From NCBI GenBank assembly GCA_036406675.1, contig DASXAO010000076.1:1-64000 (forward strand): a stretch of DNA of 64,000 nucleotides. Direction: 5' to 3'. Position numbers and translations under genes: made by a program. Below the pieces are notes generated by a model. It was given only the letters and a program-made list of their open reading frames with translations. It did no database searches and was not told where the DNA came from. How positions within the stretch are numbered: the stretch's first letter is position 1; each line of letters opens with the position of its first letter. Positions 40,112-49,046 of this stretch are shown here, one piece after another. The stretch is from SCGC-AG-212-J23 sp036406675. GTDB lineage: Bacteria; Pseudomonadota; Gammaproteobacteria; Burkholderiales; SG8-39.

Positions 40112-41289
40112 GCAGCAATTGGCGAGCGGTCTGGGCCGTGTTCGCCGCCGGCGTCGCCGCCGGCGCGTACATGACCAAGGTGGCGCCGGCGTTGCCGGCG
40201 ATGCGCGCCGAGCTCGGCCTCACGCTGGTCGAGTCGGGACTGATCGCGACCACCTTCAACATCATGGGCATGGCCGTCGGCATGGTCGCGGGCGTGGTGT
40301 GCGACCGGTTCGGCCACAAGCGCCTCGCGCTCGCCGGGCTTCTGGTGATGGCGCTCGGCGGCCTCGCCGGCGCCGCGGCGAGCGGCTTCCTCGTCCTGCT
40401 GCTGTCGCGCTTTCTCGAGGGCATCGGGTTCGTCCTGTTCGCGGTGTGCGCGCCGACGCTCATGTCGGCATCGGCGGCAAACGCGCGCGACCGGGCGCGC
40501 GCGCTCGGCCTTTGGAGCGCGTACATGCCCACCGGCGGCACGCTGGCGCTTCTCGCCGCGCCGCTCTTCTTCGCGACCTCCGGGTGGCGCGGCTTCTGGG
40601 TCGCCCTCGCCGCCGTGGCGGCCGCGGCGGCGCTGCTCTTCGCGCGCGCCGTGCCGCCCACGCGCTACGGCGAGGTGCGCTCGCTGCGGCTCGTGGTCGA
40701 AACCCTCGCGAGCGCCGGCAACCTGGCCATGGCCGCGCTTTTCGCCTGCTATGTCGCGCAATGGAGCTCGGTGATGCTGTGGCTCCCGACCTTCCTGACC
40801 GAGGAATACGCGGTGTCCGCGGGCGCGGCGGCGTTCGCCACCGCGCTCATGGTGCTCGTGAACGTCCCGGGGAACCTGCTCGGCGGGTGGCTCCTTTCCC
40901 GCGGCGTGCCGCGCGGCCGCATGATCATCGTCGCGGCGCTCGCGGCCGCGGCCTGCGAGGCCGGCATGCTCGCCGCGTCGCTGCCCGGCGCGCTGCGCTT
41001 CGCGCTGGTTCTCGCCTTTTCCGTCGCCGCAGGGGTCATTCCGGCATCGATCTTCGCCGGCCTGCCGGTGCACGCCCGCACCCCTCAGCACATCGCCACG
41101 GCGAACGGCCTGGTGCTGCAGGCCTCGCAGGCAGGCCAGTTCGTGGGGCCGCTCGCCCTCGCCTGGATCGCCACGCGCTTCGGCGGCTGGGACGCCGCGT
41201 TGTGGCCGATGCTCGCGTTTGCCGCCCTCGCCGCGTGTTGCGGCGCGCTCCTCGGAAGAATCGAGAAAAGGCTGCCGGCGCGGCGCTAG
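40108..41289 (+). CDS. MFS transporter
   Basis: A 12-helix carrier of 393 residues with MFS motif A in the 2-3 loop (GVVCDRFGHKRLALA) and an Arg-rich helix 4 region. The TTG at 40108 overlaps the fumarase stop (TTGA); a GTG at 40063 would add 15 hydrophilic residues and a longer overlap. It belongs to the CynX/NarK-like or organic-anion class; the substrate cannot be read. Gene order suggests it feeds the acyl-CoA steps that follow. Confidence 0.85.
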   Translation: MSSNWRAVWAVFAAGVAAGAYMTKVAPALPAMRAELGLTLVESGLIATTFNIMGMAVGMVAGVVCDRFGHKRLALAGLLVMALGGLAGAAASGFLVLLLSRFLEGIGFVLFAVCAPTLMSASAANARDRARALGLWSAYMPTGGTLALLAAPLFFATSGWRGFWVALAAVAAAAALLFARAVPPTRYGEVRSLRLVVETLASAGNLAMAALFACYVAQWSSVMLWLPTFLTEEYAVSAGAAAFATALMVLVNVPGNLLGGWLLSRGVPRGRMIIVAALAAAACEAGMLAASLPGALRFALVLAFSVAAGVIPASIFAGLPVHARTPQHIATANGLVLQASQAGQFVGPLALAWIATRFGGWDAALWPMLAFAALAACCGALLGRIEKRLPARR

Positions 41290-41298
41290 AATCGCCGC

Positions 41299-42204
41299 AT
41301 GCCCCAAGTCCACATCTGCGAAGTCGGGCCGCGCGACGGCCTGCAGAACGCCAAGCACCTGATGCCGACGGAAGCGAAGAAGGCCTGGATCCGCGCGCTC
41401 GCCCGCGCCGGGCTCACCGAGATCGAGGTCGGCTCGTTCGTGCCGCCGAAGCTGATCCCGGCGATGGCCGATACCGGCGACATAGTGCAGTTCGCGAAAA
41501 CGCTTCCCGGCGTCACCGTGGTGGCACTTGCACCAAACCTGAAAGGCTTCCAGCGTGCCATCGAGGCCGGCGCCCACAAGGTCACCTTCCCGGTATCGGC
41601 GAGCCGCGAGCACAGCGTCTCGAACGTGCGCATGACGCCCGAGCAGATGGTCGAGGAGGTGCGCAAGTGCGCGCAGTCTCCGCACGCGGGCGTGGAAATC
41701 GAGGGCGCCGTGTCGACGGCATTCGGCTGCACCATGCAAGGCGTGGTGCCCGAGGATGACGTGCTGCGCATCGCAGCGGCCCTCGCCGAGTTCTGCGACG
41801 GCGTCGCGCTTGCAGACACTGTTGGCTATGCCAATCCTGCGCAAGTAAAAAGATTGTTCTCGCGTGTTCGGTCCTCTATTGGGGAGAAGCTCGAAGGCGC
41901 GCACTTCCACAACACGCGCGGCCTGGGGCTCGCCAACGCGCTCGCCGCGTACGAGGAGGGCGTGCGCCACTTCGACAGCTCCATGGGCGGCCTCGGCGGC
42001 TGCCCGTTCGCGCCAGGGGCAAGCGGCAACGTGATCACCGAGGACCTCGCGTTCATGTTCGAGGCCATGGGCGTCTCGACCGGCATCGATCTCGAGCGCC
42101 TGTTCGAGGCGCGGGAGATCCTGATTCGGGGGATTCCCGAAGAGCCGGTCTACGGCCACACGCCGGTCGCCGGACTGCCGAAGGGTTTCAGCGCGCATGC
42201 CTGA
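41299..42204 (+). CDS. mvaB: Hydroxymethylglutaryl-CoA lyase
   Basis: A 301-residue TIM-barrel enzyme with the N-terminal VGPRDGLQN, metal ligands in HFHNTRGLGLAN and the signature GGLGGCPFAPGASGNV with the catalytic Cys. It splits HMG-CoA to acetoacetate and acetyl-CoA, or a similar branched 3-hydroxyacyl-CoA. It starts 10 bases after the MFS stop and overlaps the enoyl-CoA hydratase start by eight bases, pointing to degradation of a branched or acyl-CoA intermediate. Confidence 0.93.
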   Translation: MPQVHICEVGPRDGLQNAKHLMPTEAKKAWIRALARAGLTEIEVGSFVPPKLIPAMADTGDIVQFAKTLPGVTVVALAPNLKGFQRAIEAGAHKVTFPVSASREHSVSNVRMTPEQMVEEVRKCAQSPHAGVEIEGAVSTAFGCTMQGVVPEDDVLRIAAALAEFCDGVALADTVGYANPAQVKRLFSRVRSSIGEKLEGAHFHNTRGLGLANALAAYEEGVRHFDSSMGGLGGCPFAPGASGNVITEDLAFMFEAMGVSTGIDLERLFEAREILIRGIPEEPVYGHTPVAGLPKGFSAHA

Positions 42205-42997
42205 GCCGGTGGTCCTGGTCGCGCGCGAGGGCGCCGTGGCCACGCTCACCCTCAACCGGCCCCAGGCGCTGAACACGCTCGACCGCGACCTGACGGTGGG
42301 CCTGCGCGACAGCGTGCTCGCCGTTGAGCACGATCCCTCGATCCGATGCGTGGTCCTGCGCGGCGGCGAGCACTTCATGGCCGGCGGCGACCTCAAGTGG
42401 TTCCGGACGCTGGTCGAAGGCCGCTCGGGGGTGGAGAACCGCGTGCAGTTCGAAGGCCTGATCCACGAGGTGCACACCGTGATCCTCGCGCTGCGGCGCA
42501 TGCCCAAGCCGGTGCTGGCGAGCGTGCGCGGCGCGGTCGCCGGGTTCGGCATGAGCCTGATGATGGCCTGCGACCTCGCGCTCGCCGCCGACAGCGCCTA
42601 CTTCACGCTCGCCTACACGCTGATCGGCACAAGCCCCGACGGCGGCTCCACGTTCGCCCTGCCGCGCATCGTCGGGCAGAAGAAGGCGATGGAGATCGCG
42701 CTCCTCGGCGAGCGCTTCGATGCCGCCACGGCGGAGCGGCTGGGCCTCGTCAACCGCGTTTTTCCGGTTGATTTACTGGAAGGCGAAACCAGCAGGCTGG
42801 CAGCCCGCCTCGCCGCCGGGCCTACCGCGGTCTACGCGCGCACCAAGACGCTCCTCAACGGCTCGCTCGACGCGAGCCTCGAGTCGCAGCTCCAGCGCGA
42901 GGCCGAGGCCTTTGCCCAGAGCGCCTCGGAGCCGGATTTCCGGGAAGGGCTGGCGGCCTTCATCGAGAAGCGCAAGCCGCGATTCACGGGCCGCTAG
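42197..42997 (+). CDS. Enoyl-CoA hydratase/isomerase family protein
   Basis: A 266-residue crotonase-fold enzyme: N-terminal LNRPQALNTLD, oxyanion-hole FMAGGDLKWF and RGAVAGFGMSLMMACDLALA, and the C-terminal helical tail. The usual second glutamate position (YTLIGTSPDGGST) is replaced by Asp/Gly, so hydratase activity is not certain and isomerase or hydrolase activity is possible. It overlaps the HMG-CoA-lyase-type gene and is followed after three bases by a CoA-transferase. Confidence 0.9.
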   Translation: MPEPVVLVAREGAVATLTLNRPQALNTLDRDLTVGLRDSVLAVEHDPSIRCVVLRGGEHFMAGGDLKWFRTLVEGRSGVENRVQFEGLIHEVHTVILALRRMPKPVLASVRGAVAGFGMSLMMACDLALAADSAYFTLAYTLIGTSPDGGSTFALPRIVGQKKAMEIALLGERFDAATAERLGLVNRVFPVDLLEGETSRLAARLAAGPTAVYARTKTLLNGSLDASLESQLQREAEAFAQSASEPDFREGLAAFIEKRKPRFTGR

Positions 42998-43000
42998 CCG

Positions 43001-44194
43001 ATGCTTCCGCTCGAAGGCGTGCGGGTCGTCGAGTTCGCGCACATGGTGATGGGGCCCTCGTGCGGCCTGGTGCTCGCGGACCTCGGCGCCGAGGTCATCA
43101 AGATCGAGCCGCTGAAGGGCGACAACACGCGCCGCCTCGAACATGCCGGGTCGGGCTTCTTCCCGGTGTTCAACCGCAACAAGAAAAGCCTGGCGGTCGA
43201 TCTTCAGCGCCCCGAGGGCAAAGAAATCGTTCTCAAGCTGCTGCGCACCGCCGACGTCCTCACCGAGAATTTCCGTCCCGGCGCGCTCGACAAGCTCGGC
43301 TTCTCCTACGCCCGGCTGGGCCAGGCCAACCCTCGTCTCATCTACTGCTCGCTGAAGGGATTCCTGCACGGCCCCTACGAGCACCGCCCGGCCCTCGACG
43401 AGGTGACCCAGATGATGGGCGGCCTCGCGTACATGACCGGCCTGCCCGAGCGGCCGCTGCGCGCGGGCTCCTCGGTGGTCGACATCATGGGCGGCACGTT
43501 CGCCGCGGTCGCCATCCTCGCCGCGTTGCGCAGCCGCGAGTCCAGCGGCCGCGGCATGCAGGTGACGAGCGCGCTCTTCGAAAGCACCGCCTATCTCGTC
43601 GCGCAGCACATGGCCCAGTTCGAGATCACCGGCGAGGCGCCGCCTCCGATGTCGGTCAAGCGCCCCGCCTGGGGCGTGTACGACATCTTCGAGACCGCGG
43701 GCGGCGGGCGTCTCTTCATCGGCGTCGTGACCGACACGCAGTGGGAGGCGTTCTGCCGCGATTTCGGGTTGGTCGATCTGTTTGCGGATTCCCGTTTGAG
43801 AACCAACGGCCAGCGCGTCAAGGAGCGCGCCTGGCTCATCCCACGCATCAATGAGCTCACGCGCGAGCATTCGCAGGGCGAGCTCGCCGCCAGGCTCGAG
43901 GCGATCGGCATGCCGTTCGCGCCGATCGCGAAGCCCTGGGACCTGCTCGACGATCCGCACCTCAACGCCTCCGGCGGCCTGCTCGAAACGCGCGCGCGCG
44001 GCAAGACGATCCGCGTGCCGGCGCTGCCGGTTTCCCTCGACGGCGAGCGGCTGCAGAAGCGCGCCGACCCGCCGCAGGTCGGCGAGCACGCGCGGGAATT
44101 GCTCGCGTCCCTGGGCTGTTCACCGGAGGAAGTCGAAAGCCTGCGCGACCGCGGTATAGTCGCGCTGCCCCAGCCCGATCCCCTGCAGCGGTAG
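43001..44194 (+). CDS. Class III CoA-transferase (CaiB/BaiF family)
   Basis: A 397-residue CoA-transferase with the N-terminal GVRVVEFAHMVMGP, the FNRNKKSLAVDLQ segment and the catalytic aspartate in RPALDEVTQMMGG (around residue 130). It moves CoA between carboxylic acids such as succinate, carnitine or aromatic acids. It lies three bases after the enoyl-CoA hydratase gene, so the lyase, hydratase and transferase genes appear to be one acyl-CoA degradation unit. Confidence 0.92.
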   Translation: MLPLEGVRVVEFAHMVMGPSCGLVLADLGAEVIKIEPLKGDNTRRLEHAGSGFFPVFNRNKKSLAVDLQRPEGKEIVLKLLRTADVLTENFRPGALDKLGFSYARLGQANPRLIYCSLKGFLHGPYEHRPALDEVTQMMGGLAYMTGLPERPLRAGSSVVDIMGGTFAAVAILAALRSRESSGRGMQVTSALFESTAYLVAQHMAQFEITGEAPPPMSVKRPAWGVYDIFETAGGGRLFIGVVTDTQWEAFCRDFGLVDLFADSRLRTNGQRVKERAWLIPRINELTREHSQGELAARLEAIGMPFAPIAKPWDLLDDPHLNASGGLLETRARGKTIRVPALPVSLDGERLQKRADPPQVGEHARELLASLGCSPEEVESLRDRGIVALPQPDPLQR

Positions 44195-44224
44195 GCAGGT
44201 TCCTTTTCGAACCAGGAGAAATCG

Positions 44225-45217
44225 ATGAGTGACGAAGTAAGGGTGATCGCCGGGTCCATGCGTCCCGGGCGGCGCAGGATCCTGCAGGGCATGCTCGCCC
44301 TGGGCGGCGCGGCCGTGCTCGGCGGCTGCGCGTCGGGCAGCGGCAACCTGCTCGGCGGCGGCAGCGCGCTCGGCGCCGGCACGGGCGGGGCCGCCCGCCT
44401 CTCGGGCGGACGGGTCTCGGTGCGCTGGCTGGGGGGCGGCGTGGCCGAGCTGGCGACGCCGGACTACAAGCAGATCGCGTATGCCGATGCGTGGTTCTGG
44501 AGCAACGCGGGCTGGACGCGCTTCAACGTGCCGAAAGCGCCGGAATATTCGAGCAAGGAGGCGTTCGCGCAGTACGTGCGCGGCAAGAACCCCGAAGCGG
44601 TGTTCGTGCTGCTTACCCACGATCACGGCGATCACATGGGCGACTACTTCGACGCGCTCAAGGCGCTCGCCGACGCCGGCGTGCCGGTGGCGACTGCGGG
44701 ACAGAGCGACCTGATGCGCGCCGGCAACGGCCTGGTGCCGGACTTCAAGAAGGTCGGGCTCGATCCGGCGAAGATCGTCGTCAACCACGGCGCGGGCATG
44801 AACTTCGGCGGCACCGCCAGGCACGGCGCCATGACCGCGCGGCTGGTGCCCGCGGTGCACTCGACGCTGCACGGCTTCCCGGCCGTCGGCTTCATCCTCG
44901 ACATCGGCGGCACCCGCGTCTACATCAGCGGCGACACCGATCTCTTCGGCGAGATGAAAACCATCGGCGAGCGCTACCAGCCGAACCTCGCCGTCATCTG
45001 CGTCGGCGACGGCCCGTTCACCATGGGGCCGGAGGAGGCCGCGCGCGCCTGCCAGTGGCTCGGCGTCTCGCACGCGATCCCCGTGCACTACGCGCACAAC
45101 CCGCTCGTCAAGGGCGTCGAGGCCGGCGAGGAGTTCCGCAAGGCCATGGCGGCGATAGCATCGTCGGTTCAGGTCACCGTGATGAAGCCCGGGGAGACCC
45201 GCGTCATCCAGACCTGA
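44225..45217 (+). CDS. Exported metallo-beta-lactamase-fold protein with Tat-type leader
   Basis: The 330-residue protein starts with a twin-arginine stretch (GRRRILQGML), a hydrophobic core and LGGC, so it is probably Tat-exported and perhaps lipidated. The MBL domain carries the metal motif THDHGDHMGD, a later VPAVHST histidine, SGDTDLF aspartate and PVHYAHN histidine, matching the UlaG/RomA-like family. It likely hydrolyses a lactone, ester or phosphodiester in the periplasm. An AGGAG site precedes the ATG. Function beyond the fold is unknown. Confidence 0.85.
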   Translation: MSDEVRVIAGSMRPGRRRILQGMLALGGAAVLGGCASGSGNLLGGGSALGAGTGGAARLSGGRVSVRWLGGGVAELATPDYKQIAYADAWFWSNAGWTRFNVPKAPEYSSKEAFAQYVRGKNPEAVFVLLTHDHGDHMGDYFDALKALADAGVPVATAGQSDLMRAGNGLVPDFKKVGLDPAKIVVNHGAGMNFGGTARHGAMTARLVPAVHSTLHGFPAVGFILDIGGTRVYISGDTDLFGEMKTIGERYQPNLAVICVGDGPFTMGPEEAARACQWLGVSHAIPVHYAHNPLVKGVEAGEEFRKAMAAIASSVQVTVMKPGETRVIQT

Positions 45218-45310
45218 CGCCCGGGGGGACGCGGCGCGAGAAAAAGGCCTGCGCGGCCGCCGCGATATAGTCGCGCTCCCCCAGTCTTCATCAACCAAGG
45301 AGGAGGATCC

Positions 45311-45787
45311 ATGAAGCTGAAAGCCGCACTCGCAGGGATCGCGCTGGCCGGACTCGCCGTTGCCGCGTGGGCGCAGGACAAGCGTCCCGACTACGGCCCG
45401 TCGGTCACCATCACCCAGGCGAAGAAGATCGCCGCCGGCGTCATCGCGGAATGCACCAAGAACCACTGGAACGTCGCCGTCGCGATCGTCGATCCGCATG
45501 GATTCCTGGTGTACTTCGAGCGCATGGAGAACACGCAGTACGCCAGCATGGACATCGCCATCGGCAAGGCGAGGGCCGCGGCGACCTATCGGCGGCCCAC
45601 GCGAGCGTTCGCCGAGGTGATCAACAAGGGCGGGCCGGCCACTGCGACGCTACCGGGCGTGTTCGCCTCACCGGGCGGAGTGCCGCTGATGCACGACGGC
45701 AAGGTCATCGGTGCGGTCGGGGCGAGCGGCGCCACCGGCGACCAGGACGAGCAATGCTCCAAGGCCGGCGCTGCGGCCGGCATGTAG
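45311..45787 (+). CDS. Exported GlcG/HbpS-like (DUF336) protein
   Basis: AGGAGG precedes the ATG. The 158-residue protein has a signal peptide (cleavage after AWAQ) and the GlcG/HbpS domain: WNVAVAIVDPHGFLVYFERM, KARAAATYRRPT and a C-terminal GAVGASGATGDQDE. Members bind heme or small ligands and often accompany catabolic operons; GlcG itself is in the glycolate locus. It converges on the D-2-hydroxyacid dehydrogenase. A second, leaderless copy lies at 59047-59451. Confidence 0.88.
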   Translation: MKLKAALAGIALAGLAVAAWAQDKRPDYGPSVTITQAKKIAAGVIAECTKNHWNVAVAIVDPHGFLVYFERMENTQYASMDIAIGKARAAATYRRPTRAFAEVINKGGPATATLPGVFASPGGVPLMHDGKVIGAVGASGATGDQDEQCSKAGAAAGM

Positions 45788-45814
45788 GTCACCTCGTCTT
45801 CCGGTACGGACGCG

Positions 45815-46765
45815 TCACGGAACGACCACGTTCCGTGGCGCGCCTCGCACGAACGCCTCGACGTTGTCGATGAGCTGATCGGCCAGCGCCTGCATTGCCT
45901 CGCGGCTCGACCACGCCACGTGCGGCGTGACGATCAGGTTGGGCAGCTCGAGCTCGAGCAGCGGATTGCCCCCGCGCGGCGGCTCGACCGAGAGGACGTC
46001 GAAGCCCGCCCCGCCGATCGGCCCCTTGCGCAGAGCATCGGCCAGAGCGTGCTCGTCGACCAGTCCGCCGCGCGCGGTGTTGATGAGCAGTGCGCCCGGC
46101 TTCATGGCTGCGAGCTCGCGCGCGCCGATCAGGTTTCGCGTCTGGGGGGTAAGCGGCAGGTGCAGCGTGATCACATCCGACTCGCGCAGCACCGTGTCGA
46201 CCGGCGTGAATTGCACGCCGTCGGCCTTGGGCGGCGCATGGTCGGCGAAAAGCACCCGCATGCCGAAGCCGCTCGCGATCTGCGCCACGCCCTGGCCGAT
46301 CGCGCCCTCGCCGAAGATGCCGATGGTGCTGCCGTGCAGGTCGCGGATCGGATGCCCCGAGAGGCAGAACTGCTCCGACTTGTGCCATAGACCGCGCGCG
46401 ACGTCGTCGCGATAGGCGACGAGGCTCCGCCGCAACGCGAGGATGAGCGCGAAGGCGTGCTCCGGAACGGTGTGCGCCGCGTAGTTGCGGATGTTCGATA
46501 CGACGATCCCGCGCGCGCAGCACGCCGCGACATCGATGTTGTCCGTCCCGGTTGCCGACACCGCCACCAGCCGCAGCCGGCCGAGCTGCGGGAGGATCGC
46601 CTCCGGAAGCGGCGCCTTGTTGACGACCGCGATCGTCGCCTCGCGCAGAAGGGCGGCGACCTCCGCCGGCGCGACTCGATCGTGCTCCGCCCAGGTGTGC
46701 GCGAAAGACGGCCGGCGCACGGTGGCCTCGATCGCGCCGCGCTCGAGGAAGACGACGTGCTCCAC
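45815..46765 (-). CDS. D-2-hydroxyacid dehydrogenase (glycerate dehydrogenase-like)
   Basis: From the GTG at 46765 the protein is 316 residues. It has the NAD-binding GEGAIGQG motif, the catalytic Arg in NTARGGLVD, a Glu in the following segment, and His in TPHVAWSS. It reduces 2-oxoacids to D-2-hydroxyacids or the reverse, with glyoxylate/hydroxypyruvate as usual substrates. The gene begins two bases after the LivK-like stop and is the last of the ten-gene operon, where it could process a keto- or hydroxyacid released by ring opening. Confidence 0.9.
   Translation of the reverse strand: MEHVVFLERGAIEATVRRPSFAHTWAEHDRVAPAEVAALLREATIAVVNKAPLPEAILPQLGRLRLVAVSATGTDNIDVAACCARGIVVSNIRNYAAHTVPEHAFALILALRRSLVAYRDDVARGLWHKSEQFCLSGHPIRDLHGSTIGIFGEGAIGQGVAQIASGFGMRVLFADHAPPKADGVQFTPVDTVLRESDVITLHLPLTPQTRNLIGARELAAMKPGALLINTARGGLVDEHALADALRKGPIGGAGFDVLSVEPPRGGNPLLELELPNLIVTPHVAWSSREAMQALADQLIDNVEAFVRGAPRNVVVP
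45816..45837. terminator. Perfect hairpin at a convergent junction
   Basis: CACGGAACG and CGTTCCGTG form a perfect nine-base stem with loop ACCA over the last codons of the dehydrogenase and next to the end of the convergent GlcG-like gene. There is no T-tract, so it may be a Rho-assisted or protective structure rather than a full intrinsic terminator. Confidence 0.4.
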
Positions 46766-46767
46766 CG

Positions 46768-47931
46768 CTATCTCATCTTGCAGTCCTGCGCATAGGCGTC
46801 GGCCCGGCTCTGCAGGACCGTTCCGAGCGTCTTGTGCGCCAGGCGGCCGTCGGCGCCCTTGCCGACGAGCTGCAGGTAGTAGCTCTGCACCGGGAACTGG
46901 TTCGGGCCGAACCTGAAGTCGCCGCGCACGCTCTTGAAGTCGGCCGCCCTGATCGCGGCGCGCAGCGCTTCCTTGTCCTCGATCTTTCCCTTCACCCTGC
47001 GCACCGCGGAGTCGATCAGGAGCGCGGTGTCGTAGCCCGAGGCGGCGTAGCCGGTCGGGAGGCGCCCGTAGGCCTTCTGGAACTCGGCGACGAATTTCTT
47101 GTTCGCCGCGTTGTCCATGTCGATCGACCAGTGGCCGACGCTGAAGAGCCCGAGCATCGGGTCGCCGACCGCGCGGATGATGTCCTGGTCCGAGCCCCAC
47201 AGCGGCACGATGAGCTGCATGTCCTTCGACATTCCCGCGGCGACGAACTGCTTGATGAAGTTGACGCCCATGCCGCCGGGCAGGAACACGTACAGCGCCT
47301 CGGGCCTGGCGGCGCGGATCTGCGAGAGCTCCGCGGCGTAGTCGAGCTGCCCGAGCGTGGTGTACATCTCCTCGACCAGCTTGCCCTTGTAGTAGCGCTT
47401 GAACCCGGTCGCCGCGTCGTGCCCGCCGACGTAGTTCGGCGCGAGGAACAGCACGTTCTTCAGGCCTTTCGAGGTGACGTACTGGCCCGCGGCCTCGCTA
47501 TAGGCCTCGCTCGGCCAGGACGACACGAAGAAGAACGGATTGCACTGCGCGCCCGAGTACATCGCCGGGCCGGCGTTCGGCGCGATGAAGAAGGTCTTCG
47601 CGTTGAGGACGTCCGGCGCGATCGCGACGACGATGTTCGAGAACACCGCGCCGGTGACGAAGTCGACCTTGTCCAGGCGCAGGTAGCGCTCGACGATCTG
47701 CTTGGCGTTCTCGGGCTTGAGCTGGTCGTCGTTCACCAGCACCTCGGCGGGCAGGCCGCCGAGCTTGCCGCCGTTCAGCTTGATCGCGAGGTTGAACGCG
47801 TCGCGGATGTCGCCGCCGATCGCGGCGTTGGGCCCCGACAGCGTGCTGACGAAGCCGATCTTCACCTTGTCGGCAGCGCCTGCCGAGGTCGCCAATGCAA
47901 GGACGAGAATGCCAAACGCGAGTCTCTTCAC
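46768..47931 (-). CDS. LivK-type ABC substrate-binding protein
   Basis: The GTG at 47931 follows GGAGGG and begins a signal peptide (cleavage near AGAADK). The 387-residue protein matches the branched-chain amino acid/aromatic receptor family: VKIGFVSTLSGPNAAIG, the middle VFVSSWPSEAYS-like hinge and the ADFKSVRGDFRFGPN C-terminal motif. Relatives bind amides, aromatic acids and N-heterocycles. No permease or ATPase gene accompanies it, so it must share one elsewhere. It sits between the NicX-like and dehydrogenase genes. Confidence 0.92.
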   Translation of the reverse strand: MKRLAFGILVLALATSAGAADKVKIGFVSTLSGPNAAIGGDIRDAFNLAIKLNGGKLGGLPAEVLVNDDQLKPENAKQIVERYLRLDKVDFVTGAVFSNIVVAIAPDVLNAKTFFIAPNAGPAMYSGAQCNPFFFVSSWPSEAYSEAAGQYVTSKGLKNVLFLAPNYVGGHDAATGFKRYYKGKLVEEMYTTLGQLDYAAELSQIRAARPEALYVFLPGGMGVNFIKQFVAAGMSKDMQLIVPLWGSDQDIIRAVGDPMLGLFSVGHWSIDMDNAANKKFVAEFQKAYGRLPTGYAASGYDTALLIDSAVRRVKGKIEDKEALRAAIRAADFKSVRGDFRFGPNQFPVQSYYLQLVGKGADGRLAHKTLGTVLQSRADAYAQDCKMR

Positions 47932-47969
47932 GACTACCCTCCATGAATCGGGCTCTGACCCCGATTTGT

Positions 47970-49046
47970 TTAACGCTGCACGCGGGCGACGCGCATCTTC
48001 TCGTCGACGATCCGGCCCTGGTCGATCACCACTTGCTCGTCGAGCTCCACCGTGCAATCGCGCATCGGAACGTCGTAGTGGCCGCGCGTGTCCCGCCTGC
48101 CGCCGCCCTGCGTGTTCGGCCCGGTCGAGAAAAGGAAGTTGCCGGGGAAGGTGCGCGCCGCGGCGCGGTGGCGCTCGGGCGTGTCGCCGTGCAGCGCGAT
48201 GCCGTACCAGAGCGCCTGCGGGTTCAGGCCCCAGCCGAGGTGCGACACCGCGTACGGATCGCGGTCGCCGCTCGAGCTCTTGCCGTCCTCCAGCCAGTCG
48301 CGCATCAGCTTCGCGTCCATCCCGCCCGCGACGCTCACGATATGGCCTTCGCGGATTTCCAGCCTGACCGGGTCCGAAACATAGCGGCAGTACGGCAGGA
48401 TCACGATATCGCCGGGCTGGAACACGACCGTGCCGTGCGCGCTGCCCTCGTTCGGGAAGGTGTGGATGTGGCCGCCGCCCCAATGGTCGAAATGACCGCG
48501 CTCGTCGGCGTAGCCCCACTGCGTCATGACCGGGTATTCGCCGCAGGCATAGGTCAGGTTCGTGCCGCTGTCGCTCGTGACGCGGACCTTCCTGGCTTTC
48601 TTGTAGAGAGCATCGGCGTATTTGCACGCCTCCTTCAGCCCGGGCGGCGCCATGAGCTGCTCCAGGTCGTCGGGCGCGTCGATGATCATGAGCACGCGCG
48701 TGCCGCCGTCGAGCACCTGCTTCAGCCACTTCGTGAAGAGCGGCACGTGGAAGATCACGACCAGGTCGGCCGCGCGCACGGCTTCCAGCGTCCCCTTGCA
48801 CTGGCCGATGGTCGGCACGCCGACCTTGGTCCACGAGGGCAGCGCGTTCACGCACAGCTCGTAGATGTCCACGCCGAGGTCGTCGGCCGCGGCAAAGGCC
48901 GCCTGGATGTACTCGCGGCGCGTGGCGAGGTCGCTCACCACGCAGACGGTCTCGCCCTTCTTCGCCTGCGACAGCTCGAGCTCCTTCCGGTAGAGCTGGG
49001 CGAGCTTGGCCGGGTTGACTTCCTGCGAACGATAGGACGACTGCAT
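47970..49046 (-). CDS. NicX-like 2,5-dihydroxypyridine 5,6-dioxygenase / M29 aminopeptidase-fold protein
   Basis: A 358-residue protein of the family shared by NicX and M29 (thermophilic) aminopeptidases. Metal-binding candidates His269 (SHLGWG), His323 and Asp325 (GHYD) sit where NicX has its two histidines and aspartate. Glu and Asp ligands typical of the peptidases are not obvious, favouring a ring-opening dioxygenase. NicX opens 2,5-dihydroxypyridine to N-formylmaleamate. The ATG overlaps the molybdenum hydroxylase stop by one base. The real ring substrate is unproven. Confidence 0.75.
   Translation of the reverse strand: MQSSYRSQEVNPAKLAQLYRKELELSQAKKGETVCVVSDLATRREYIQAAFAAADDLGVDIYELCVNALPSWTKVGVPTIGQCKGTLEAVRAADLVVIFHVPLFTKWLKQVLDGGTRVLMIIDAPDDLEQLMAPPGLKEACKYADALYKKARKVRVTSDSGTNLTYACGEYPVMTQWGYADERGHFDHWGGGHIHTFPNEGSAHGTVVFQPGDIVILPYCRYVSDPVRLEIREGHIVSVAGGMDAKLMRDWLEDGKSSSGDRDPYAVSHLGWGLNPQALWYGIALHGDTPERHRAAARTFPGNFLFSTGPNTQGGGRRDTRGHYDVPMRDCTVELDEQVVIDQGRIVDEKMRVARVQR

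Noticed and set aside
47970..49046. Plain annotation as M29 aminopeptidase
   Set aside because: Peptidase metal ligands are not evident, while the His...His-x-Asp arrangement and neighbours fit a NicX-type dioxygenase better; left open in the entry.
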